A DNA stretch of 6,219 nucleotides from Acidimicrobiaceae bacterium (GCA_003154135.1 PMCN01000201.1:1-6219); one strand, 5' to 3'; shown: positions 1 to 5,650, numbered from the stretch's first letter. Notes: a model not told the origin generated them from the sequence alone. Numbers and translations: made by a program.

Positions 1-710
1 GGCGCGGCGACGGCGAGACGCGGCGAGAGCGTGCGGCCCGCCACCCAGCACGCCACCAGCGCGCCGGCGAGGATCTCGCTGATGCGGGCGGGCGTGGCCC
101 AGTAGGCCGCATCGGGACCCCACACGCGGGCGATGACGGGTGCGGCGACGGCGGCCAGCGCGGTGAGCACCGCCACCAAGCGCAACGGCTTGGTGCGCCA
201 GCGGCGGGCGAGCACCACCAGGCCCAGGAACGCCAGCGGCCACATCCAGTAGAACTGCTCCTCGATGGCGAGCGACCAGTAGTGGTCGAGCGGCTTGCGG
301 AAGCCCGCCTGCGACGAGGTGAGGTCGGCGTAGCTCTCGCCCGCGCCGAGCTTCACCCAGTTGAACACCTGGAACAGGGCGCCGAGCACGTCGCGGCGCA
401 GGTTGGTGACGCCCTTGAACCAGCCCGCGGCCGCCAGCAGGCACACGCCCACGAGGCAGGTGAGGCTGGCCGGCAGCAAGCGGCGTGCGCGCCGCGCGTA
501 GAACGCCTTGGCGTCGACCGATCCGTGGCGTTCGTGCTCGGCCAGCAGCAGCGACGTGATGAGGAACCCGCTGAGCGTGAAGAACACCGACACACCGAGG
601 TAGCCACCGCTCATCCAGCCGATTCCGCCGTGGAACAGCAGCACGGCCGACACCGCCAGCGCACGCACGCCGTCGAGCGCGGGCTGATAACGGATCGACT
701 GGCGACTCAC
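1..710 (-). CDS. Acyltransferase 3 family membrane protein (OafA/OatA-like), 3' end outside window
   Basis: This is a partial gene: 236 codons are visible and no stop is reached before the left edge. Members of the family are polytopic membrane proteins that move acyl groups, usually acetyl, onto sugars of surface polysaccharides, peptidoglycan or glycolipids. The translation shows the family signature in order: YQPALDGVRALAV at the N-terminus, the LLFH segment with the presumed catalytic His (about residue 28), GYLGVSVFFTLSGFLI (about 37-52), FYARRARRLLP (about 70-80), and HYWSLAIEEQFYWMWP (about 143-158). Hydrophobic segments alternate as expected. The GTG at 710 was chosen because YQPALDGVRA normally lies close to the N-terminus and because TACCAT lies 7 nt upstream, fitting a leaderless start. 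It is divergent from the next gene. Some family members carry a C-terminal extracellular SGNH domain; that part would lie outside this window, so its presence is unknown. The family call is firm; the acceptor is unknown. Confidence 0.93.
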   Translation of the reverse strand, partial: MSRQSIRYQPALDGVRALAVSAVLLFHGGIGWMSGGYLGVSVFFTLSGFLITSLLLAEHERHGSVDAKAFYARRARRLLPASLTCLVGVCLLAAAGWFKGVTNLRRDVLGALFQVFNWVKLGAGESYADLTSSQAGFRKPLDHYWSLAIEEQFYWMWPLAFLGLVVLARRWRTKPLRLVAVLTALAAVAAPVIARVWGPDAAYWATPARISEILAGALVACWVAGRTLSPRLAVAA

Positions 711-717
711 TCGGGCG

Positions 718-723
718 ATGGTA
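718..723 (-). promoter_or_regulatory. Putative -10 element of a leaderless promoter for the acyltransferase gene
   Basis: On the minus strand the hexamer reads TACCAT, matching TANNNT, and ends 7 nt before the GTG at 710. That spacing would place the transcription start at or next to the start codon, a common arrangement in actinobacteria. No Shine-Dalgarno sequence precedes the GTG, which fits. I see no clear -35 element. This is inferred from pattern and spacing only. Confidence 0.4.
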
Positions 724-761
724 GGTGATGGCGCTGCCCGAGCGCCCAAGCATCCGCGGGT

Positions 762-767
762 TACTCT
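762..767 (+). promoter_or_regulatory. Putative -10 element of a leaderless promoter for the divergent membrane protein gene
   Basis: TACTCT matches TANNNT and is separated by 7 nt from the ATG at 775, the same spacing seen on the opposite strand for the acyltransferase. There is no Shine-Dalgarno sequence between them. This favours ATG 775 over the in-frame ATG at 718, which lies inside the opposing promoter hexamer. No convincing -35 is visible. Confidence 0.4.
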
Positions 768-774
768 CGTCGCA

Positions 775-1426
775 ATGCACCGCACCGTCGAGCGACCCCG
801 ATGGGTCGCGTCGCCGGCACGGCTGCTCCTGTTCGGCCTGCTGGTGGTGCTGTACCTGGCCCCGTTCCAGTGGTTGGCCGTGCCCGTGGTCGCGCTCGGG
901 CTGGTGCAGGCCACTCGCGCCCTCGGCGCGTCACGTGCTCCACGGATCGCGATGGCCGGCGCGCTCGTCACGGACTTCGCCATCGCGCAGGTCGGCCGGT
1001 GGCACACGTACCCCTCCGACATCAACGTCGTACGTGGCATCGCCATCGGCCACGACATCCTGCAACGGCTGCCGTCACTGCCTGCCGATCGACAGTACGT
1101 GCTGGTGGAGCTCGAGTACTGGACCTTCGTGGCCGTGCAGGCCGGCAGCGACGACAGCGATCGCATCGGCTTCGACAGGTCCGCTCGACCTCCTGCACCG
1201 GCCGGGCACGTCGTCGCTCAGCGACCCGCGCGTCTTGGCCGACTGCATGCACAGCGACGTCGGCCTCATCGTCGTCACCTCCCCCGCGCCGGTGCAACAG
1301 GTGGTGGCTGCGAGCGGCACGCTCCTGCCGGGCGACGTACGTGGCTACCGCTCGCTCGTCCCTCCTCCTGGCGACAGCTGGCACGACTGCCCGCTGCACC
1401 ACGTGCGCGTGGAGGACGTCGACTGA
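775..1426 (+). pseudogene. Membrane-anchored protein of unknown function, frameshifted near 1177
   Basis: I do not recognise this gene. The first 134 codons (775-1176) encode a short basic N-terminus, then a hydrophobic stretch (about residues 16-50, RLLLFGLLVVLYLAPFQWLA onward) that could form one or two membrane helices, then a soluble part containing YVLVELEYWTFVAVQAGSDD. After GGCTTCGAC (ending at 1176) the coding signal moves to the next frame. There GPLDLLHRPGTSSLSDPRVL and GLIVVTSPAPVQQVV continue with G/C-ending codons to a TGA at 1424-1426. Dropping one base near 1177 restores a protein of about 216 residues. If the first frame is kept it becomes Arg/Pro/His-rich, typical of an out-of-frame GC-rich reading, and overruns the converging rhodanese gene by 44 nt to 1479. 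The layout somewhat resembles the tail of a membrane glycosyltransferase, but no catalytic motif is visible. This could be a true frameshift mutation or a sequencing error. Confidence 0.6.
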
Positions 1427-1439
1427 CGCGGTGCGTCAG
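1423..1439. terminator. Bidirectional hairpin between convergent genes
   Basis: CTGACGC (1423-1429), loop GGT, GCGTCAG (1433-1439) forms a perfect 7-bp stem. The plus-strand TGA (1424-1426) lies in one arm, and the minus-strand TGA (TCA at 1436-1438) lies in the other. Because the hairpin is symmetric it can form in transcripts from both sides. There is no U-tract on either side, so it would be a hairpin-only terminator or a 3'-end stabiliser, as is often proposed for high-GC actinobacteria. Confidence 0.55.
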
Positions 1440-1909
1440 CCCGCCACGACGGGAAGGCCGGCGGCCGTCCACGCCGTGATGCCACCCGCCACATCGTACA
1501 AATGGGTGAACCCCGCCGCGATCATGGCTGCCGTGGCGATGGCACTGCGGCGGCCGGTGTGGCAGTAGACGAGGTAGGTGGCCGAGCGGTTCAGCGTGGC
1601 GATGTCGGCGCTGAACTGCCCACCCTCGAGGTCGAGGTTGACGGCACCCCTCACGTGACCGGCGGCGAACTCGGCCGGGGTGCGCACGTCGATGACGGTG
1701 AGCACGCTGCCCATGGAATCGATCATGCGATTGCCCTCTGCGGGGGTGACCCGCACGAGTCCCTTGGGCAGCGTGGTGTCGGCAGCGGCCGACGACGTGG
1801 TGGTCGTCGCTGCACTGCCCGACGTCGAGGTGCTGCTGCACGCCGACATGCCGAGGGGAAGCGCAGCGACCAGGACCAGACCGAGCTTCACAGCGAGGCG
1901 ACGTGTCAT
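1436..1909 (-). CDS. Rhodanese-domain lipoprotein
   Basis: This 157-residue secreted lipoprotein has a single rhodanese (sulfurtransferase) domain. Residues 1-24 form a lipoprotein signal peptide: MTRRLAVK, a hydrophobic core, then a lipobox-like MSAC with Cys24 as the lipidation site. A Ser/Thr/Ala-rich linker (about 25-46) follows. The rhodanese domain (about 52-155) contains VIDVRTPAEFAAGHVRGAVN (73-91 region), the active-site loop YCHTGRRS with catalytic Cys116, and the C-terminal YDVAGGITAWTAAGLPV. The six-residue CHTGRR loop with following Ser is that of catalytic single-domain rhodaneses, so it is likely active and able to carry a persulfide on Cys116 outside the membrane. The donor and acceptor are unknown. 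ATG 1909 was chosen because of the signal peptide and because TAACCT lies 6 nt upstream. It converges on the frameshifted gene with 9 nt between stop codons and is divergent from the SGNH pair. The upstream dyad suggests control by a CsoR/CstR-type repressor. Confidence 0.93.
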   Translation of the reverse strand: MTRRLAVKLGLVLVAALPLGMSACSSTSTSGSAATTTTSSAAADTTLPKGLVRVTPAEGNRMIDSMGSVLTVIDVRTPAEFAAGHVRGAVNLDLEGGQFSADIATLNRSATYLVYCHTGRRSAIATAAMIAAGFTHLYDVAGGITAWTAAGLPVVAG

Positions 1910-1915
1910 GCCATC

Positions 1916-1945
1916 AGGTTAGTACCCCCTGGGGTATGGGACCAA
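1916..1945 (-). promoter_or_regulatory. Promoter of the rhodanese lipoprotein gene
   Basis: Read on the minus strand, TTGGTC (1945-1940) and TAACCT (1921-1916) are separated by 18 nt and resemble -35 and -10 elements. The -10 ends 6 nt before the ATG at 1909, so the transcript would be leaderless or nearly so. The -35 matches TTGACA at only its first three bases. The spacer contains the dyad described in the next entry. Confidence 0.45.
1923..1936. promoter_or_regulatory. CsoR/CstR-like operator dyad
   Basis: TACCCC-CT-GGGGTA is a 6-bp inverted repeat with a 2-nt centre; it can also be written TACCC-N4-GGGTA. It lies inside the spacer between the putative -35 and -10 of the rhodanese gene, where a bound repressor would block RNA polymerase. 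Such C-tract/G-tract dyads with flanking TA are typical targets of the CsoR family, including copper-sensing CsoR and persulfide-sensing CstR, and CstR regulons include rhodaneses. No regulator gene of this family is present in the window. The site also lies 53 nt upstream of the SGNH gene start and might influence that operon. Confidence 0.5.
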
Positions 1946-1974
1946 CGCGGACGTGCTGCCTGGATGGTTGCCGT

Positions 1975-1980
1975 GGAAGA
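1975..1980 (+). promoter_or_regulatory. Ribosome binding site that favours ATG 1989
   Basis: GGAAGA lies 8 nt before the ATG at 1989. It supports this start over the in-frame GTG at 1953, which would add 12 residues (from VLPGWLPWKNPP) in front of an otherwise well-formed signal peptide. Confidence 0.5.
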
Positions 1981-1988
1981 ATCCGCCC

Positions 1989-3851
1989 ATGCGCGTGAAG
2001 GCGGTGCTCGTGTCGGTGGCCCTCGTGGCCGGCGCGCTCGCGGTCACAGTGCCGACGACCCCCGTGGAGGCTGCGGCGCCCGCGGGCTGCCGGTTGGCCA
2101 GCAACGGCTACGTGGAGCTGTGCGACCAGGTCGGTGGGGTCGCCGGCACCCGCGGCTCCATCGGCATGTTGGGCGACTCGGTGATGCTCGGCTCGGCAAC
2201 CGGGATGAGCACACCCAGTCTCCCCACCATGCTCGTGTCGGCGGGATGGGGCCCCATCCGCCTCACGGCGTCGCTGGGCATGGCCACCTACTGGTCCACC
2301 ACCTCCAAGCGCGACGTATCGGCCTTCCACTGGATCGACCGCTGGAAGGCAGCCGGCTTCAGCCCCGACGTCATCGCCGTCAACATCGGGGCGAACGAGG
2401 GCTGCGCCAGCGTCGCGTCGTGCAAGGCGCGCATGGATCTGCTGCTCGACGAGATCAAGGTGCAGTACCCGAAGGCCACCGTGTGGTGGGCGAAGATCGT
2501 GCACACCTACCTCACCACTCCCAGCCCGCCGTACATGAACACATGGAACGCGGCGCTCGACGCAGAGGCCGCTGCTCGCCCCAACATGGTGCTGTGGGAC
2601 TGGCCGAGTGCGCTCGCAACCGCCAGTCCCCCGATCTCGATGGACCTGGGCAGCATCCATCCCCGCACTCCGGCCGGCTACGTCACGCGCTCGACCATGA
2701 TGGCCGCCCACATCAACCGCTACAGGGCCTACTACGCAGGCCCGCGGGTGGCGCTTCCCGCAGCCTCGACGCCGTCGCTGTACTTCTCGCCGGCACCCGC
2801 CGCCACCGTCTACGACACCACCACCGACCTCGTGCGGGGCGCGTTCGCTGCCGAGGAGACCCGCGAGATCGATCTCAGCGGCGCGCCCGGGGTGGCGGCC
2901 GGAGCCACGGCGTTGGCGCTCACCGTCACCACCCGCAACACGGCCGCCACCGGCTTCCTCACGCTCTACCCGTGCGACACGCGGCCGGCCACCTCGAACG
3001 TCAACGATGCTCCCGGCCGTGTGCGCACCGCGCAGGTGCTCACCCGGGTGACCGCCGGCCAGCACGTCTGCGTCTACTCGCAGTCGGCAACCGACGTCAG
3101 CATCGGCATCCAGGGCAGCTTCGTCGCCGCCGCGGCCGACTCGCTGGTGCCCGTCACCCCCACCCGGGTGGTCGACACGCGTCCCACCGGCCGCCAACAC
3201 CTCGTCGCCATCGACCTCGCCGCCAAGGGCGTGCCCACCACGCATGTCGATGCGGTGGCGGTGAACCTCACGTCGGTCGGTGGATCGGCCGGCGGAACCC
3301 TCACCGCCTTTCCATGCGACCAGACGCAACCGGAGGTCCCCAACGTCACCTTCGCACCCAACGAGACCATGGCGGGCGCCGCCTATGTACCCATCTCGGC
3401 AACCAAGACCCTGTGCGTCGCGGTCGACACCGGCGACACCAACTACACGAACGTGATCATCGACGTGACGGGCGTGTTCACCTCTGACGCCGGGCTCACG
3501 TTCGTGCCCGTGACGGCCACCCGCCTGCTCGACACCCGCAGCGGAATCGGCGGCTGGTACAGCCGCCAGGCGCACCTGCAGGTGCTCGACATTCCAGCGG
3601 CTCCCGCGGGCGCATCGGCTGTGAGCGGCACGGTGACGATGGTGAGGCCGCTGACCACCGGCTTCCTCACCGCCTACCAGTGCGACACACCGGTCCCGGT
3701 CACCTCGGTGGCCAACGCGACGGCGGGCAACGTCGCCGCCAACACCGCCACCGTGGCGGTCGACACCGTGGGGCACGCCGTGTGTCTCTACAGTTGGGGC
3801 AACACCGATACGTTGTTCGACGTTGTCGGATGGTGGATCGGGGCATCATGA
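1989..3851 (+). CDS. Secreted SGNH-hydrolase-like protein with three C-terminal Cys-pair repeats (first of pair)
   Basis: This 620-residue protein begins with a Sec-type signal peptide (MRVKAVLV, hydrophobic core to about 20, likely cleavage near VEAAA at 26-30). Residues about 55-250 form an SGNH/GDSL-like domain: IGMLGDSVMLGS (nucleophile candidate Ser64), SLGMAT (Gly97, block II), VNIGANEG (Gly134, Asn136; block III) and SIHPRTPAGY (His224; block V). The usual Asp three residues before His is Gly221, so any catalysis would rely on a Ser-His dyad or another acid such as Asp219. The GDSVMLGS motif resembles the SGNH domains fused to acyltransferase-3 proteins. Cys34/Cys45 and Cys139/Cys145 may form disulfides. 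Three repeats follow (about 262-378, 386-498, 505-618). The gene overlaps the next by ATGA, so the two are probably co-translated. Likely exported to the cell surface or outside; substrate unknown. Candidate roles are esterase, acyltransferase or ligand binder. Confidence 0.88.
   Translation: MRVKAVLVSVALVAGALAVTVPTTPVEAAAPAGCRLASNGYVELCDQVGGVAGTRGSIGMLGDSVMLGSATGMSTPSLPTMLVSAGWGPIRLTASLGMATYWSTTSKRDVSAFHWIDRWKAAGFSPDVIAVNIGANEGCASVASCKARMDLLLDEIKVQYPKATVWWAKIVHTYLTTPSPPYMNTWNAALDAEAAARPNMVLWDWPSALATASPPISMDLGSIHPRTPAGYVTRSTMMAAHINRYRAYYAGPRVALPAASTPSLYFSPAPAATVYDTTTDLVRGAFAAEETREIDLSGAPGVAAGATALALTVTTRNTAATGFLTLYPCDTRPATSNVNDAPGRVRTAQVLTRVTAGQHVCVYSQSATDVSIGIQGSFVAAAADSLVPVTPTRVVDTRPTGRQHLVAIDLAAKGVPTTHVDAVAVNLTSVGGSAGGTLTAFPCDQTQPEVPNVTFAPNETMAGAAYVPISATKTLCVAVDTGDTNYTNVIIDVTGVFTSDAGLTFVPVTATRLLDTRSGIGGWYSRQAHLQVLDIPAAPAGASAVSGTVTMVRPLTTGFLTAYQCDTPVPVTSVANATAGNVAANTATVAVDTVGHAVCLYSWGNTDTLFDVVGWWIGAS
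2772..3842 (+). repeat. Three intragenic LLDTR-type repeats in the first SGNH protein
   Basis: Each unit of about 115 residues has an opening strand (VPVTPTRVVDTR at 387-398; VPVTATRLLDTR at 507-517 region; degenerate SLYFSPAPAATVYDTTT in the first), a GFLTxYPCD-like strand, and a VCVY...DVxGxF ending. Cysteines pair up as 329/361, 443/476 and 565/599, spaced 32-34 residues, probably as one disulfide per unit. Part of the similarity is visible in the DNA: the same 14 bases, ACCGGCTTCCTCAC, occur at 2949-2962 and 3657-3670. The units probably arose by duplication. The fold is unknown to me; beta-rich is an inference from strand-like alternation. Confidence 0.8.
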
Positions 3852-5545
3852 GGAAGACCTTCGACGCGGCTTTCGCCGCGCTGCTCATCACGATCGGGGC
3901 GCTGGCCGCGCCGGTGCACGTCGCGCCGGCGGGCGCAACCGTGGTGCCCGCGTCGCAGAAGCTCTTCATGGTGAGCGATTCGGTGGGCCTCGGCGTGAAG
4001 AGCGTGCTGCCCGGCTACTTCCCCGGTTGGCAGCTCACCATCACGGGCAAGCCCGGCATCTTCACGGAGCAGTTGGAGAGCGGCTACGTCGCGCCGCTGC
4101 CGCCGTCGTCGTTCGGCGACAACGCGGTGGTGGCCGCCGGCTACAACTACCCGTACTGGGACCCCGCTCGCTTCGACCGGGCCGTCGACCACATGGTGAA
4201 CACGTTGCTCGCCAAGGGCGTGAAGCACATCTACTGGGTCACGTTCCGCGAGGTGAAGCCGCAGTACTTCTCCGGTTGGTCGAAGCTCACCACCGCCTAC
4301 CGCACCCTCTACCTCGCCTACCCGAAGGCCAACGGGCAGCTGCGTGCGGCTCTCGGTCGCCACCCCGAGCTCACGCTCATCGACTGGGCCGCCGTCTCGG
4401 ACCAGACGGGCCTCACCTACGACGCCATCCACCTCAACCCCACCGGCGCCGCTCGCTACTCCAACCTGGTGAGCGCCACGGTGCGCAACAGCCTCACGCG
4501 CAAACCGGCCGGCACCGTCTCCGAGATCACCGCTGCCGGGGCGAACGGGGTGCCGGCTGACGCGGCTGCGGTGTCGCTGAACCTCACCGTCGTGTACCCG
4601 CGCACCGCAGGCTTCCTCACCGTGTACCCGTGTGGCGGCGACGTGCCGAACGTGAGCAACCTCAACTTCCGGCCGAGTGAGACTGTGGCGAGCGCTGCCG
4701 TGGTGCCCATCGGCGTCGACGGCAAGATCTGCGTCTACCAGTCGGCCGACGCGCACGTGCTGGTCGACCTCAACGGCGCGTTCGGGGCGACGAGCGGCTT
4801 CCTGCCCATCGCGCCGCAACGGGCCGACGACACTCGTAAGACGGGTGGGCCACCGCCGGGCCTGACCGTCCACAGGGTGCATCTGGCCCCGTTGATCGGG
4901 GCGCCGACCGGCGCCTTCGAAGCGCTCGTCAACCTCACCACGCTCGCCGGCGCGGGGCCGGTCGACGTGTGGCTCTACACGTGCGGCGACTTCGTGCCGC
5001 CGCAGCCCACGCGCACCGTGGAGGCGGGCGTCATCCGCAACCTGGTGCAGCTCGTGCCCACCGATGCGGCCGGCGACGTCTGCGTCATCACGACGGGCGG
5101 GGCCAACATCCTCGTCGACCTGTTCGGCGCGTTCCCCACCACGGCCGACATCCACAGCATCCTGCCCCAGCGCGTCGTCGACACGCTCGCCGTCGGAGTG
5201 GCCCTGGTCGGTGGAACGTCCATGCAGATCCACCTTCCGGGGCTCGCATCGTTGCCAGCGGATACCACGCCTGCCGGCGTCATCATCACGCTGACGGCGG
5301 TGCTCCCTCAGGGGATCGGCTTTGGCAGCGTCACACAATGCGACCACGGGCCCCTGAGCACGTCGACGATCAACGTTGTACCCAACCACACGGCCACCAA
5401 TTCCGCGATCTCGGCACCCGACGGTGCGGGCGATGTGTGCGTGTGGGTGAGCGTCACCAGTCATGTGCAGGTCGACTTGTCGGGCTGGTTTGGCACGTCG
5501 CTGCTGCCCCTGCCCCTCGCCCGACTCCTCGACACTCGATACTGA
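3848..5545 (+). CDS. Secreted SGNH-hydrolase-like protein with C-terminal Cys-pair repeats (second of pair)
   Basis: This 565-residue protein is a divergent paralogue of the preceding one. Its ATG overlaps the upstream TGA (ATGA, 3848-3851), which decides the start and implies translational coupling. A signal peptide occupies about residues 1-30 (MRKTFDAAFAALLITIGALA, likely cleavage after APAGA). The SGNH-like domain (about 37-215) shows MVSDSVGLG (nucleophile candidate Ser45, with Ser in place of the Gly of GDS), a Gly-rich block II (TGKPG, 66-70), AGYNYPY (Gly98, Asn100; block III) and YDAIHLNPTGAARY (Asp192, His195; an intact DxxH). Three repeat units follow (about 218-313, 317-430, 436-549), with Cys262/295, 379/412 and 498/531, each exactly 33 residues apart. 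The chain ends with LLPLPLARLLDTRY, the opening strand of a further unit. It is probably exported and may act with its neighbour. Activity and substrate are not determinable from the sequence. Confidence 0.88.
   Translation: MRKTFDAAFAALLITIGALAAPVHVAPAGATVVPASQKLFMVSDSVGLGVKSVLPGYFPGWQLTITGKPGIFTEQLESGYVAPLPPSSFGDNAVVAAGYNYPYWDPARFDRAVDHMVNTLLAKGVKHIYWVTFREVKPQYFSGWSKLTTAYRTLYLAYPKANGQLRAALGRHPELTLIDWAAVSDQTGLTYDAIHLNPTGAARYSNLVSATVRNSLTRKPAGTVSEITAAGANGVPADAAAVSLNLTVVYPRTAGFLTVYPCGGDVPNVSNLNFRPSETVASAAVVPIGVDGKICVYQSADAHVLVDLNGAFGATSGFLPIAPQRADDTRKTGGPPPGLTVHRVHLAPLIGAPTGAFEALVNLTTLAGAGPVDVWLYTCGDFVPPQPTRTVEAGVIRNLVQLVPTDAAGDVCVITTGGANILVDLFGAFPTTADIHSILPQRVVDTLAVGVALVGGTSMQIHLPGLASLPADTTPAGVIITLTAVLPQGIGFGSVTQCDHGPLSTSTINVVPNHTATNSAISAPDGAGDVCVWVSVTSHVQVDLSGWFGTSLLPLPLARLLDTRY
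4499..5542 (+). repeat. Three repeats in the second SGNH protein, in permuted order
   Basis: The first unit lacks the opening xxLLDTR strand and starts at AGTVSEITAAGANGVPADAA. Units two and three open with FLPIAPQRADDTR and SILPQRVVDT. A lone opening strand, LLPLPLARLLDTR (5501-5542), closes the protein. All three complete bodies contain a GFLTVYPC-like strand and a VCVxxxxxxHVxVDLxGxF-like ending. The missing first strand and the extra last strand add up to exactly three complete units. Confidence 0.75.
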
Positions 5546-5557
5546 GTCACGGCGGAA

Positions 5558-5617
5558 GACCTGGCCAAGTGAGCGGCCGACCTGGCCACGTGAGCGGCCG
5601 ACCTGACGGCCGAGCGG
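5558..5617. repeat. 21-bp tandem repeat, 2 full copies plus a degenerate third
   Basis: Copies at 5558-5578 and 5579-5599 start GACCTGGCCA and end GTGAGCGGCC; they differ at one base only (A versus C at unit position 11). A shorter related copy, GACCTGACGGCCGAGCGG, follows at 5600-5617. The second copy contains the palindrome CACGTG. The array lies 34 nt upstream of the aceE start codon. It could be a set of regulator sites, part of a terminator or replication slippage; the sequence does not decide. Confidence 0.7.
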
Positions 5618-5637
5618 TTACCCGCCGGTAGCGGTGG

Positions 5638-5643
5638 CAGACT
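5638..5643 (+). promoter_or_regulatory. Weak candidate -10 element for aceE
   Basis: CAGACT lies 7 nt before the ATG at 5651, the spacing seen for the other leaderless candidates in this window, but its first base departs from TANNNT. No clear Shine-Dalgarno sequence is present immediately before the ATG. This is a low-confidence call based on position only. Confidence 0.2.
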
Positions 5644-5650
5644 GCTCGCC

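Larger units (their letters stand above)
5546..5650. other. Intergenic region between the SGNH pair and aceE
   Basis: These 105 bases separate two plus-strand genes. They hold the 21-bp tandem repeat described separately, several overlapping GGCC-based short dyads that could fold in RNA, and presumably the aceE promoter. I see no strong stem with a U-tract, so termination after the SGNH pair is unproven. Confidence 0.5.

Noticed and set aside
282..728. Plus-strand open frame of 148 codons across the acyltransferase gene
   Set aside because: The minus strand encodes the conserved acyltransferase-3 motifs without a break. The plus-strand product is Ala/Glu/Arg/His-rich and featureless.
1953..1988. 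Earlier GTG start for the first SGNH protein
   Set aside because: It would add VLPGWLPWKNPP before the signal peptide and has no better ribosome binding site. ATG 1989 has GGAAGA at 8-nt spacing and gives a standard signal peptide.
1502..3487. Long plus-strand open frame overlapping the rhodanese gene and the first SGNH gene
   Set aside because: Its translation is Arg/His/Gly-rich with no domain, it runs antisense to the rhodanese gene and out of frame with the SGNH gene, and both of those have clear motifs. Long shadow frames are expected at this GC content.
1914..3776. 620-codon minus-strand open frame antisense to the first SGNH gene
   Set aside because: The translation is low-complexity Gly/Arg/His/Val with no signal or motif. 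The opposite strand has a signal peptide, GDS motif and repeats.
3788..5464. 558-codon minus-strand open frame antisense to the second SGNH gene
   Set aside because: Same reasoning: the composition is that of a GC-rich antisense frame, and the plus-strand protein is well supported.
5523..5548. GACTC...GAGTC inverted repeat across the end of the second SGNH gene as a terminator
   Set aside because: The stem is only 5 bp with a 16-nt loop and no U-tract; this is expected by chance.
5611..5636. GCGG/CCGC short dyads before aceE as a riboswitch or attenuator
   Set aside because: The stems are 4 bp, they overlap, and no known riboswitch core or leader peptide is visible in the short upstream region.
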